Assembly (NCBI RefSeq): GCF_003286415.2
Contig: NZ_CP043450.1
Span: 2,976,001 to 3,040,000 of the forward strand
Source of the DNA: Mucilaginibacter rubeus
GTDB taxonomy: Bacteria > Bacteroidota > Bacteroidia > Sphingobacteriales > Sphingobacteriaceae
Direction: 5' to 3'
DNA length: 64,000 nucleotides
The notes beneath the pieces were generated by a model, which was not told the DNA's origin, did no database searches, and worked only from the letters and a program-made list of their open reading frames with translations. Below, in pieces: positions 9,990 to 19,121 of this stretch. Positions within the stretch are counted from its first letter, which is position 1; the number at the start of each line of letters is the position of its first letter. The position numbers and the translations under genes were made by a program.

Positions 9990-12900
9990 CTAAAACGCGG
10001 CCCTTAATCCCAACGCAAGTATTCTTACCGGCGGATAACCGGCTCCGTTTGAGCCAAGTTCAGGGTCCCAAAGTTTAAATTTGGAGAAGGTTAGCAAATT
10101 TTGCCCGGTTAAGTACAGGTAAACAGAGCTGATGCCCGCTTTTGTAAAAACCAATGGTTTAAGTGTATATCCTAATGTTGCCTGTTTTAAGCGTACAAAA
10201 GATCCATCTTTAAGCCACCATGTGCTTGGCTGGTAGTTATTGCTGTTTTGGTTTGAAATACCCAGGCGCGGATAATCTACATTTTGGCTTGGGTTTTCAA
10301 CTGTCCATCTGCTTTCCAGGTTGGCCAGCATACCAGATGGATAGGTACCCATACCGGTAAATGGCACAATGCCCGCGCCGGTTGCACCCGAGCCTGTTAT
10401 AGCCGATCCGTTAGCCATGATCACAACATTCGAAGTACCCTGGAAGAAGAGCGAGAGATCAAAATTATGATAGCCAACCGTAAATCCTGCGCCATATAAT
10501 ATCGTCGGAATATCTGATTTACCGGTGTACACCCTGTCAAAGCTGTTTATTACACCATCGCCGTTTACATCTTTGTATTTAATGTCACCCGGCTTTAATA
10601 CCGCGCCAAATTGTGAAGGGCTTTTATCTACATCTTCCTGCGACGTAAATAATCCTTCGGCAATATACATGAGGTTGTCGCCATATTTACGGCCGGTAGA
10701 CTGCTGGTACGAATACAATTGTTTAGGCTCGTCCTGCTGAATAACTTTATTGTTGTTGTAAGTTAAGTTACCGTACAAACGAAGGGATACTTTGCCAAAA
10801 TTGTCGTTGTATTCAACATTGCCCTCAATACCCCGGTTATTCATTTCGCCGAGATTTGCAAATACAGCGCCACTAACACCCAAAATACCTGATAGCGAAC
10901 TACGTTTAACCAGGATATTAGTCCTGCGTTCTTTATAAGCATCAATAGTGATGTTTAACTTATTAAACAAACCTATTTCTAAACCGATGTTGTCTTTGGT
11001 TGCTTTTTCCCAGGTGAGGTTTTCGACTCCTATTACGCTTTCGGTTATACCGTTGAATACAATTCCGTTAAGACCTAAGCCTACCGAACCACCCGCGCCG
11101 TATTGGCCGATATAGGGGAATCTTGTTATACCATAATTAGAACCAATCTGGTCGTTACCAACCATACCGTGCGATCCTCTTACTTTAAGCAGGTTAAATG
11201 TACTGGTAAGGTTTTTAAAGAAAGGTTCCCTTGAAATTACCCAGCCGCCCGAAACTGAAGGAAAAAAGCCAAACTTTTTGCCGGCTTCAAAGTTTTCTGA
11301 GCCTGTGTAACCTGCGTTAACCTCAAATAAATACCTATCGGCATAGGCATAAGTAGCCCTACCTGCAAAGCCCTGGTTATTGTAGGGAATGGAGCTAACA
11401 ACGTCGCCGGCCGAGCTCTGTACCCTCGAGCGCATGTTATACAAAAACAAGCCTCCAAAATGGTGCTTCCCGAATGATTGATCGTAGTTGATATTTGTTT
11501 CGAGATACATCGTTTTTTCGGCAGATGACGATTGCGAATAGCCTAAAAACTGATTCCCGTACCTTGACTGGCTCAGTACTAAATTGCCATCAGCATCTCT
11601 TGAAGTAGCCAGGTAAAGGTCATTGACGCCGGTTCTGCGGTTATCATTTTCGCTGTACGAATCAAATGAAAATCTTGCCATGGCACTTAATCCATTGGTT
11701 ATGGCATCCAGTTTCTGGTTAATGGAAAACACCGACTGAACAGTTGGCCGAAATTCATTGTGATAACCAGAGTTTTGAATATCGTTTACCGGGTTTGAGC
11801 CGCCGTTATTAAACGGACCAGCCCACTGGCCACCCGGGTATCGTATTGGAAAGGCGTTAGGTGGTGTTAAATACGATTCGTACCAGATACTTCCGGCAGA
11901 TAAACCCGGGTAACGGCTGCTTACCAGCAAGGCATCCAGGTTCATTGTTAATAAAGTGGATTTGCTCAGATCGATATCCAGGTTCGATCTGAAATCATAT
12001 CTTTTAAAGTTAAGGTTAGGGTTATAGCCATTTTGTTTGGTTACCTTGTAGCTTCCCTCCTGATCGTAAAAAGAAGCTGAAACATAGTACCTTACCGATG
12101 GTGCACCACCGCTTACGTTAAGGTTAGTGTTGTAGCCCGGCGCCCAATCTTTATAAACAGATTTTATCCAGTTTACGTTGGGATACAGATACGGGTCTAA
12201 ACCGCTTGCTGTTTTTTGAATAGTTTCTTCGGAATATGCGGCCGGGTTACCATCATTTGTTGTTGCCTCGTTATGCAGCCTCATCCACGATACTGCATCA
12301 AGCATTTTTGGCGTTTTGGTAAGGCCAGACATCGAGGTTTCTGTTTTTAAAGAGATCTTAGGCTTGCCGACAACACCTCTTTTAGTAGTGATGATCAAAA
12401 CACCGTTGGCACCCTTGGCTCCGTATACTGCCGTTGACGAGGCGTCCTTCAACAGAGAGATACTTTGAATATCTTCCGGATCGATGTTATTATAAGCCCC
12501 TCCATAGGTACTATTCACATCATCGCGCTGTACACCATCTATAATAATAAGCGGATTTGCATTACCTGTAAACGTACCAATGCCCCTGATGGTAAACGAG
12601 GCGTTATCATAACCCGGCTCACCGCTGCGCTGCATGGATATAACGCCGGCTACCTTACCGGCCAGCGCGTTGGATAAGGAGCGGTTTGGGGTTGTTATAT
12701 CGGCTACGTTTACCGTAGTAACAGCACCGGTTATGGATACCTTTTTTTGCTTGCCATAGCCTACAACTACTACTTCATTTATGCCCTTGGTATCGTCAAG
12801 TAACTGAACCGTCAAATACGATGTTGCCCCGGTGACAGTAATCTCTTTAGAGACGAAACCCGCGAATGATATAACAAGTACGCTTTTGTCATTGGCTTCA

Positions 12901-13403
12901 ATGGTAAACCGGCCGTCACTATCGGTTATTACACCTTTGTCAGAACCTTTGATCCGCACACTGGCACCGGGCAAAGTAACTCCCTTCGAGTCGGTTACAA
13001 CCCCCGATATTTTTATAACAGGTATTGCTTGCGGCTGAATATCAAAAGGCTTGGGCTTGATGATGATCGTTTTGTCGTCAATATTATAAATGAACGGCTG
13101 CCCCTTAAATGTCAGTTTTAACACTTCTTCTAAGTCAGTATTCAGCACATTGATACTTACCGGGTTAGCCTCCTTAATTACTTTTGAATTATAGAAAAAA
13201 TCATATCCGCTTTGTTCCCCTATTTTTTTGAGAACCTTCTCTAACGGTGTATTTTTTTCTGATAATGTAATTTTTTGCGCGTAACCAGAAGCACTTGCCT
13301 GAAGTATGGTTGCCACCAATAAGATGATGGATAGTTTCATAATCAACAAAGCTTTATTTTTTATACAGGGGACCCCATATAATGTTATTTCATAACATTT
13401 CAT
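9990..13403 (-). CDS. SusC/RagA-family TonB-dependent outer-membrane transporter with STN domain
   Basis: TonB-dependent importer of oligosaccharides, 1137 residues. The long N-terminus before the hydrophobic MKLSIILLVATILQAS is usual for this subgroup, so I kept the first ATG. Domains in order are: STN/secretin-like domain at about 45-115 (signals to FecR-type anti-sigma factors), carboxypeptidase-regulatory-like beta-sandwich at 130-210 (ISGVVTDSKGVTLPGASV), plug domain starting with NEVVVVGYGKQKK, and a 22-strand-type beta-barrel ending in Phe. The STN domain matches the ECF sigma/FecR pair directly upstream, so expression is probably induced through trans-envelope signalling when substrate is bound. 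It is paired with the SusD gene that follows. Confidence 0.95.
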   Translation of the reverse strand: MKCYEITLYGVPCIKNKALLIMKLSIILLVATILQASASGYAQKITLSEKNTPLEKVLKKIGEQSGYDFFYNSKVIKEANPVSINVLNTDLEEVLKLTFKGQPFIYNIDDKTIIIKPKPFDIQPQAIPVIKISGVVTDSKGVTLPGASVRIKGSDKGVITDSDGRFTIEANDKSVLVISFAGFVSKEITVTGATSYLTVQLLDDTKGINEVVVVGYGKQKKVSITGAVTTVNVADITTPNRSLSNALAGKVAGVISMQRSGEPGYDNASFTIRGIGTFTGNANPLIIIDGVQRDDVNSTYGGAYNNIDPEDIQSISLLKDASSTAVYGAKGANGVLIITTKRGVVGKPKISLKTETSMSGLTKTPKMLDAVSWMRLHNEATTNDGNPAAYSEETIQKTASGLDPYLYPNVNWIKSVYKDWAPGYNTNLNVSGGAPSVRYYVSASFYDQEGSYKVTKQNGYNPNLNFKRYDFRSNLDIDLSKSTLLTMNLDALLVSSRYPGLSAGSIWYESYLTPPNAFPIRYPGGQWAGPFNNGGSNPVNDIQNSGYHNEFRPTVQSVFSINQKLDAITNGLSAMARFSFDSYSENDNRRTGVNDLYLATSRDADGNLVLSQSRYGNQFLGYSQSSSAEKTMYLETNINYDQSFGKHHFGGLFLYNMRSRVQSSAGDVVSSIPYNNQGFAGRATYAYADRYLFEVNAGYTGSENFEAGKKFGFFPSVSGGWVISREPFFKNLTSTFNLLKVRGSHGMVGNDQIGSNYGITRFPYIGQYGAGGSVGLGLNGIVFNGITESVIGVENLTWEKATKDNIGLEIGLFNKLNITIDAYKERRTNILVKRSSLSGILGVSGAVFANLGEMNNRGIEGNVEYNDNFGKVSLRLYGNLTYNNNKVIQQDEPKQLYSYQQSTGRKYGDNLMYIAEGLFTSQEDVDKSPSQFGAVLKPGDIKYKDVNGDGVINSFDRVYTGKSDIPTILYGAGFTVGYHNFDLSLFFQGTSNVVIMANGSAITGSGATGAGIVPFTGMGTYPSGMLANLESRWTVENPSQNVDYPRLGISNQNSNNYQPSTWWLKDGSFVRLKQATLGYTLKPLVFTKAGISSVYLYLTGQNLLTFSKFKLWDPELGSNGAGYPPVRILALGLRAAF

Positions 13404-13475
13404 ACATTTGAACTTGTTTGGGTTTAAGGTGTAAATTGGACTACGAATTTAGTTTCATGGTAAGCCCTAACGCTT

Positions 13476-13503
13476 AGTCGGAAGTGTTCCACCACTTCCG
13501 GCT
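13476..13503. repeat. hairpin between fecR-like gene and susC
   Basis: CGGAAGTG (13479-13486) pairs with CACTTCCG (13493-13500), and the stem extends by three more pairs including one G-U, around a 6-base loop. On the minus strand it lies after the FecR stop codon and before susC, without a T-run. It may slow or process transcripts so that susC is expressed apart from the sigma/FecR genes. Confidence 0.45.
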
Positions 13504-13537
13504 TACTTTTAGGTTACCTTAATGCGGGAGTAAAATA

Positions 13538-14707
13538 TCACGGCATAATGATAACCCTCCTTCCTTCGATCTTAATTTTTACGCTTCCGGTTTGTTCTAT
13601 GATCTTCAATGCCTGAGCCAGATCTTTTGAACGCGATACCATCCCGCCAAATCTTAAATTATCAACGCTACCGGTATATTCTACATCGATGTTATACCAG
13701 CGGGAAAGTTTGCTCATGATGCTTTTCAAGTCCTCGTCAACAAACATAAAATAGCCGTTTTTCCAGGCTACCACGTCATCCGTATCAACTGCCTGAACAT
13801 GGATTGAATTGTCTGTGATATTGGATTGCTCGCCAGGCTTAAGCAGTTTTGATTGGTTTAATTTAGTGGATAGCACTTTGACAGAGCCTTCTAACAAGGT
13901 AGTTTTTACCGAAGCGTCATCGGGATAAGTACTGATGTTAAAATGCGTGCCTAAAACTTCTACTTCCTGCGAGTTGCTCACAACCTTAAATGGTTTGGCG
14001 GGATTCTTCGCAACTTCAAAATAGGCCTCGCCGGTTAGCTCAACCCTACGTACAGCACCACTGAAATTTGTTGGATAGCGAAGAGAAGATGCCGCGTTTA
14101 ACCAAACCTTTGAACCATCTGGTAAATTAACCTGGTATTGCCCGCCCTTAGGTGTTTCAATGGTATTATACTGCAGAGCACCTTGGGGCGACTTAGATGA
14201 ATCATTCGCGATAGTATAAACCAACTTGCCATTACCGGTTTTGGTAATAGTTACGCCCGATTGTTTGGTCAGTTGACCTGTTGCAAGGTCATCAAGCGTA
14301 ATTTTTGATCCGTTAGATAAAGTTAAGGTAGCTTTATTGCCGCCGGGAGCGATAATATGCTTAGCGGCTACCTGCTGGTTATTATTTGAAGGGGCGCCAT
14401 TACGTTTTAAGTAAACAACCAGTATAGCTGAAGCAGCAAGGAACAGCGCCACAGAAGCCGCTACAAACCAGCGCATTCTTAGTATAACAGGCTTCTTTGA
14501 TACAGATTCGCGTGTTTTTATTTCCTGTAATACTTTACCGTAAAGTTCTGTTTTAACGGTGTCTTCATCGCCCATTAAAAACTCGTCCCATTTCAGTTCG
14601 TTTTTTTGAAGCGTGTCGTAATAGTCTAATAAAAGCTTTTCTTCCCCGGCAGTGGCCTGGTTCGAAAGGTATTTGTTTATTAAATTCAGTAATAATTCTT
14701 TGTCCAT
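13538..14707 (-). CDS. FecR-family anti-sigma factor (DUF4974 C-terminus)
   Basis: Inner-membrane anti-sigma factor of 389 residues. A cytoplasmic N-terminal helical region (1-75) would hold the sigma factor, one transmembrane helix lies at about 80-100 (FVAASVALFLAASAILVVYL), and a periplasmic FecR domain follows (GGQYQVNLPDGSKVWLNAAS; VRRVELTGEAYFEVAKNPAKPF; VEVLGTHFNISTY). It ends with a DUF4974-type module (LKSIMSKLSRWYNIDVEY) that would contact the STN domain of SusC. It sits between the ECF sigma gene upstream and susC downstream, the standard order for this signalling unit. Confidence 0.93.
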   Translation of the reverse strand: MDKELLLNLINKYLSNQATAGEEKLLLDYYDTLQKNELKWDEFLMGDEDTVKTELYGKVLQEIKTRESVSKKPVILRMRWFVAASVALFLAASAILVVYLKRNGAPSNNNQQVAAKHIIAPGGNKATLTLSNGSKITLDDLATGQLTKQSGVTITKTGNGKLVYTIANDSSKSPQGALQYNTIETPKGGQYQVNLPDGSKVWLNAASSLRYPTNFSGAVRRVELTGEAYFEVAKNPAKPFKVVSNSQEVEVLGTHFNISTYPDDASVKTTLLEGSVKVLSTKLNQSKLLKPGEQSNITDNSIHVQAVDTDDVVAWKNGYFMFVDEDLKSIMSKLSRWYNIDVEYTGSVDNLRFGGMVSRSKDLAQALKIIEQTGSVKIKIEGRRVIIMP

Positions 14708-14864
14708 AGGTTTGTTGTTATATCTATGTACCTTAATACATGCAACACCCCCAAAGAAATTTTTAATATTTTTTACCGCTTAACAATTCATCAAATACTC
14801 GGGGGCTCAGAGAAGAGCATTCAGTAGAAGGATTATACCTGGCCTGAAAATGGGCCAAAAAATA

Positions 14865-15455
14865 TCAAAACCACCGGCCACAAAACATGATCAGCGCCAT
14901 GCAAACAAAGTCGCCCAATGTTTTACGCAAACGGTTAAGCGCTATGGTTAATTGATTTTCGACAGTTTTAGGGGAAATACCCAGGCGTTCGGCAATCTCT
15001 TTAGTAGATAAATGCTCTTTACGGCTCATCAAAAATATTTGCCTGCATTTTTCGGGTAATTCGGCAACACCCTGTTCCAGTAAACGGTTAATCTCTTTTT
15101 CCGACAAGATCTCTTCACCCCCATTGTTACTGAAAAGTTCTTCCAGCCTGCTAAACAGATCTGCCTTTACCTTGCCCGAGCGCAGCACATTGAAAACCTG
15201 GTAACGAACTGCGGTATATAAATAAGCGTTTAAAGAAGTAGTTACCTGAAGGTTGGCCCTCTTCATCCATAGGTTTACCAAAACCTCCTGGGTAATGTCT
15301 TCAGATACCTGGCGGTCCCGGAGTATGTTGTATGCCGAAAGATATAGCTTTGACCAATATTTATTATAAATGTGTTCAAAGGCAACAAGATCATTTTCTC
15401 GAATCAACGCAGCAAGTCTGTCATCAGACAATAGCTGAACTTCCGGGCTACTCAT
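14865..15455 (-). CDS. ECF-type RNA polymerase sigma-70 factor
   Basis: Sigma factor of 196 residues. Region 2 is at about 20-90 (FEHIYNKYWSKLYLSAYNIL; DITQEVLVNLWMKR, the -10 recognition helix). Region 4 is at about 130-185 (LPEKCRQIFLMSRKEHLS; TKEIAERLGISPKTVENQL, the -35 helix-turn-helix). It is followed at 158 bases by its probable partner FecR and then the SusC gene, so it should switch on the SusC/SusD operon when the transporter is engaged. The last dozen residues are hydrophobic (CMALIMFCGRWF), which is a little unusual but seen in Bacteroidota ECF factors. Confidence 0.92.
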   Translation of the reverse strand: MSSPEVQLLSDDRLAALIRENDLVAFEHIYNKYWSKLYLSAYNILRDRQVSEDITQEVLVNLWMKRANLQVTTSLNAYLYTAVRYQVFNVLRSGKVKADLFSRLEELFSNNGGEEILSEKEINRLLEQGVAELPEKCRQIFLMSRKEHLSTKEIAERLGISPKTVENQLTIALNRLRKTLGDFVCMALIMFCGRWF

Positions 15456-15822
15456 TCCGCATTATAACTAATTGCCAAATCAAAGAGGGTATTCTTATCT
15501 TAAAATCTTGTATTCATTATCCAAATTGTTAATCAGTTACTACACGGATCCCCTTATTATTAATAAAGTCCTTTTACCAATTATCATTATTTAGGAGCGT
15601 ACCCGATTTAAATGATATTTTGGCTGGAGCCTCTGATTTGCAATTTTGAGTAACAAACGTTAGTAAATAAAGTCAAAAAAACTGTTAAATAAAAACGAGC
15701 AGCAAATAAAATTCGGCGCGGAAATAATTTAATTAAAAACGTAAGTTGATTTTTAAGGGCACAAGAAAACTTTGGCAATTTTTAGTTATCCAATTTGCAG
15801 CAAAGTCAATGCGATATAACAA
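15456..15822. other. intergenic region upstream of the ECF sigma gene
   Basis: About 367 AT-rich bases between the sigma gene and the CBM9-like gene, both read on the minus strand. I found no convincing TAnnTTTG -7 element, no hairpin with a T-run and no plausible small gene. It must hold the sigma promoter and the 3' end of the CBM9 transcript. Confidence 0.6.
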
Positions 15823-16473
15823 TCAATTTTCAAAAATCATTTTTCCAAAAAACTCCGGTAAGTGAAAGTTGCAATCCTCGGATTTGATATTATTCCAGGC
15901 CAGAAAATGAGGTTCGGGTAGTTCATCACCGCATTTATAGAAATTAACCCGGCATTGCTTACCATTTAGCGACTTAATAGAATGATTGCAGAAAACCTCC
16001 AGGGGTATCATCAGCGTGAGGTCCCAGCCTATACCACCCGTTCTATTATCATCAACCAGTTTTAAATTGGTATGATGCCTTATAGTTCTGATTGCAGCCT
16101 CTGGTAACAGTTTGCGATTTGTCCTGTTTGTACCATAACTCAACATACACGTACCTGCGCAGTTAAAATCAAAACTATAATAACCTTTCCCCTCATCAAA
16201 GGATACAAAAAACTCAACGCAACTATCTTTATGAACCGGTTCATTCGGCTTCATGTAGGTTGCTCTTACAGACGTTTCACTTACATAGTATTTTATAAAA
16301 ATACTATCGTTACTAAATGCAATGGCAAAATGCACGTCCGGTTTATAACCATTACCCGGCCAGGGCGTCATTCCTATATGGTTTTTTTCATGGTTATCTA
16401 ATAAATACGATACATGCGCGATAGGACTTGCCTGGCTTATGAGCCCTAAAAATGGCACTGTTAATTCTTTCAT
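15823..16473 (-). CDS. carbohydrate-binding family 9-like protein
   Basis: A 216-residue protein without a signal peptide that looks like a single CBM9-like beta-sandwich. Key stretches are WPGNGYKPDVHFAIAFSNDS, FIKYYVSETSVRATYMKPNE, and the family-typical VHKDSCVEFFVSFDEGKGYY followed by FDFNCAGTCMLSYG. Proteins of this type are often tied to sugar-use genes; some act on or bind sugar ligands inside the cell. It begins 17 bases after the kinase-like gene and is surely co-transcribed with it, so it should share the operators at 17721-17790. The exact role is unknown. Confidence 0.75.
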   Translation of the reverse strand: MKELTVPFLGLISQASPIAHVSYLLDNHEKNHIGMTPWPGNGYKPDVHFAIAFSNDSIFIKYYVSETSVRATYMKPNEPVHKDSCVEFFVSFDEGKGYYSFDFNCAGTCMLSYGTNRTNRKLLPEAAIRTIRHHTNLKLVDDNRTGGIGWDLTLMIPLEVFCNHSIKSLNGKQCRVNFYKCGDELPEPHFLAWNNIKSEDCNFHLPEFFGKMIFEN

Positions 16474-16490
16474 TTTTGTATGGATTGTAA

Positions 16491-17597
16491 CTATCTGTGA
16501 TTTTTTGAAACGTTCTGAATGATTTGCCCGAGGGTAGCATATTGCTCTTCCAGCTTTTTGAGCAACTGAAACTGAGCCCTGGCGCGCTGCAAATTATGTG
16601 CTGCAAAGCGCGTTTTATAATATACATCGCCTTCTATATAATCGGTAAGAAAACGTACGCCTTGCATATAAGGGATCAGTAATACCCCCATCACCAGCGT
16701 TTCAACTTCTATATCTGATAAAAAGTGACAAGCGCTTTTAAAATACCCTTCAGCATAAGCTTTAAATAACGGAATATTCAGGTTAATTTTCGAAAGGTCC
16801 CCTTCATCCTCAGAACCCGTATTTATTATAGTCCGGATAGCATCGCCAAAATCATAGGCCACATAGCCTGGCATTACGGTATCAAGGTCTATCACACACT
16901 GTGCATGGTCATTTAAATCAAGCAATACATTATTGAATTTTGTATCATTATGTATAATTCGTAATGGTAATTTCCCTTCAGCCCCTAAATTCAAAATGGA
17001 GGTCATCCTGCCAACGCGCTCAACTACAAATGTTATTTCAGGTAATACATCTTTAACCCGGTTTTTAACATCGGCCAGAACAACCTTATTTAGGCTATCA
17101 AGCCGCATAGTGATGTTGTGAAAACCCGGTATGGTTTCAAAAAGCAAATTGGCGTCCAAATCGGCCAACAAGAGTTGAAATTTTCCAAATGCCAAACCGC
17201 CTTCATAAGCTTGTTTCTCAGTAAGCACCTGGTCGTAACTTTTAGTATCTCTTAAAAACTGATACATCCGCCAGTAGTTACCGTCTGCATCACGAAAAAA
17301 TAGTTCATCATTTTTCGCCCGAGCTATTGAAAGCACTTCATTAGCCGGATCGGAGCCTGAAATGTCAGTCAATTTCATTCTGAGGTGATCGGTTACCATC
17401 CGTATATTATTCATCAATTCGGGCACATTTTTAAATACGTGATGATTAATGCGCTGAAGCAGATAACCTGACAGTTGCGGCTCCGTTACCTTTATGCGAA
17501 ATGTATCATTAATATGGCCTGAGCCAAATGGGACAATAGTTTCAATATTTCCCTGAATACAAAAATTAGCTACTATTTTGGATATGTTATATGACAT
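16491..17597 (-). CDS. APH-family kinase, N-acetylhexosamine 1-kinase-like
   Basis: Cytoplasmic kinase of 368 residues in the aminoglycoside-phosphotransferase/choline-kinase fold. The N-lobe opens with VPFGSGHINDTFRI (nucleotide-binding loop). The catalytic loop is IIHNDTKFNNVLLD with Asp218 as catalytic base, and VIDLDTVMPG supplies the metal-binding Asp. This arrangement, including GSGHINDT, resembles NahK-type kinases that phosphorylate GlcNAc or GalNAc at C1, which suits a locus with an alpha-N-acetylglucosaminidase and a clan GH-D hydrolase. It forms an operon with the CBM9-like gene. Its promoter lies between two LacI-type sites at 17721-17790. The fold is certain; the substrate is inferred. 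Confidence 0.8.
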   Translation of the reverse strand: MSYNISKIVANFCIQGNIETIVPFGSGHINDTFRIKVTEPQLSGYLLQRINHHVFKNVPELMNNIRMVTDHLRMKLTDISGSDPANEVLSIARAKNDELFFRDADGNYWRMYQFLRDTKSYDQVLTEKQAYEGGLAFGKFQLLLADLDANLLFETIPGFHNITMRLDSLNKVVLADVKNRVKDVLPEITFVVERVGRMTSILNLGAEGKLPLRIIHNDTKFNNVLLDLNDHAQCVIDLDTVMPGYVAYDFGDAIRTIINTGSEDEGDLSKINLNIPLFKAYAEGYFKSACHFLSDIEVETLVMGVLLIPYMQGVRFLTDYIEGDVYYKTRFAAHNLQRARAQFQLLKKLEEQYATLGQIIQNVSKNHR

Positions 17598-17720
17598 ATA
17601 AAGTTTTTAGTTCGCTTTTACTTCGTAAAATTCTTTATCACTTAGTTGGCCTGTTATATTGGTTTGATCACACATTACCTATCCATTTTCATCAACAGGA
17701 AGCTGATGTATTTACTATTA

Positions 17721-17790
17721 TGTATGCGAACACATATGAATTTAAAATCCAATTATCACAAATATAAAATTAAAAGTGTGTCCGCACACA
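17721..17790 (-). promoter_or_regulatory. promoter of the kinase-CBM9 operon flanked by two LacI-type operator sites
   Basis: An exact -7 element, TATATTTG, is present on the minus strand at 17766-17759. Just upstream of it lies TGTGTCCGCACACA (17777-17790), which matches the perfect palindrome TGTGTGCGCACACA found at 21179-21192 at 13 of 14 positions. Downstream lies TGTATGCGAACACA (17721-17734), 12 of 14. The two sites are 56 bases apart and straddle the predicted start of transcription, the usual layout for repression by a LacI-family protein. The regulator encoded at 17932-19017 is the natural candidate. The remaining bases of this 334-base gap show nothing else I can name. Confidence 0.6.
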
Positions 17791-17931
17791 TTTTTAATGC
17801 GCTTATTATTTTTTATTGTCAATGGTACTATCTCAATCGACACCTAAACTTCCCTGATAATCATTTTAAAAGAATACGATTTAGTATTTATAGATGAACC
17901 TATTTTAACCGGTTGACAACTGGTCCGTTAT

Positions 17932-19017
17932 TTAAATATCTAAATAAACTGTGTCTTCATCGTCAAGGTAGTAGTTTACGTTTTCTTTGGTAATTATATC
18001 CAATGGCAGATACTTGATGATAGGAACTTCTTTTTTGAATACAAGATGATCTGTCAATTGATATATCCCCCAGTATCCCTGCCCTTTCGGGTTTTGGTTG
18101 ATCAAAAAATTAATGCTGTCTTTATTAAGAAAATATAAATTTGGAGGAAGCAGGTCATACCCTATTATCTTGATATGCTTTATACGTCGCTGCTCGAAAT
18201 ATTTAGCAATTTCATGAGCTTTGGATGTTGTTACAAAAACGCTGGCTATGTCTGGCGTGCTATCAATGATGTTATCCAACTGCTGTATAAATAACGCCGC
18301 ATTTGCCCTGTTCAACTCTATCCGCAGGATTTTATATTGATGTTCCAGGTTATTTTGTGAAAAATAATTACGAAAACCCTGTTCTTTTTTCAGGAGATGC
18401 GCTGCATTACTAATCTCTTCATCAATATGGGCAATTAAAACTGAGCAAGCCTCTGGCTGACCATAATGAATAAGCTTACCTGCCAAAAAACCACTCTGAT
18501 AAGAGTCCTGGCCTATATAGCACAACGGATCACATTCTGCGATTTGCGTATTAAATAACACAAAGGGAATTTTGGCCTTTTTCCATTTCTCAAAAAATGG
18601 CAGCGTTTCTCTATAAAATATAGGAGATAAAATTATACCGTCCGGACTATCGTCTGTTAATTGCGTGGCACAGGTTTTAAATGACTCAACATCATAGGGA
18701 TTAAATACATATTGCTGAATTATAATGCCGTACTGCTTTAAATCTCTTTCAGCTTTTTCAATTCCTGCTTTGGGGGCGTACCAGTACGAATCACTTTTGT
18801 GATCAGGTATCAAGGCGGCAATCTGATAGGTTTTATTTGAACCTAAGGCTCTTGCCATAAGGTTGGGCTCGTAATCCATCTCGTCCAGGATCTTCAATAT
18901 CCTCTCTTCTACTTTTTTTGATACCCGTCCACGTTTATGCAGCACCCTGTCAACTGTGCCTGTTGAAACCTTTGCCTTCTCAGCGATATCCTTAATACGT
19001 ACAATTTTGTTCTTCAT
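17932..19017 (-). CDS. LacI-family regulator with sugar-binding domain
   Basis: A 361-residue regulator. The N-terminal helix-turn-helix (IKDIAEKAKVSTGTVDRVLH, then RGRVSKKVEERI) belongs to the LacI subgroup with TVDRVLH in the recognition helix. The rest is a type-1 periplasmic-binding fold (AALIPDHKSDSYWYAPKAGI; GIILSPIFYRETLPFF; SVLIAHIDEEISNAAHLLKK) that would bind a sugar. It lies between the GH-D-like hydrolase gene and the kinase gene. Three matching palindromes occur at just those two promoters, so it probably represses both units. A -7 element directly before it suggests it also has its own promoter. Confidence 0.9.
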   Translation of the reverse strand: MKNKIVRIKDIAEKAKVSTGTVDRVLHKRGRVSKKVEERILKILDEMDYEPNLMARALGSNKTYQIAALIPDHKSDSYWYAPKAGIEKAERDLKQYGIIIQQYVFNPYDVESFKTCATQLTDDSPDGIILSPIFYRETLPFFEKWKKAKIPFVLFNTQIAECDPLCYIGQDSYQSGFLAGKLIHYGQPEACSVLIAHIDEEISNAAHLLKKEQGFRNYFSQNNLEHQYKILRIELNRANAALFIQQLDNIIDSTPDIASVFVTTSKAHEIAKYFEQRRIKHIKIIGYDLLPPNLYFLNKDSINFLINQNPKGQGYWGIYQLTDHLVFKKEVPIIKYLPLDIITKENVNYYLDDEDTVYLDI

Positions 19018-19043
19018 ATTGGCCCTTCTTCCGGAAAAGATAG

Positions 19044-19051
19044 CAAAATTA
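19044..19051 (-). promoter_or_regulatory. -7 element of the second LacI gene
   Basis: Read on the minus strand this is TAATTTTG, an exact match to the Bacteroidota -7 consensus TAnnTTTG, 26 bases before the start codon. No clear TTTG -33 partner was found. Confidence 0.4.
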
Positions 19052-19121
19052 AAATAGTTTACTTCATTACGTCAGCCGCAACCCTGAATTTGCCCTATCC
19101 GGCAAAATCAAACGAAGAGAA

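Noticed and set aside
14925..14936. ACGCAAACGGTT, same as part of the operator-like repeat at 16-67
   Set aside because: It lies inside the sigma factor gene, encodes conserved region 4 residues on the other strand, and has no second arm.
17646..17897. Open frame of 83 codons between kinase and LacI genes
   Set aside because: It covers the promoter and operator sites, and its product is low-complexity and unlike known proteins.
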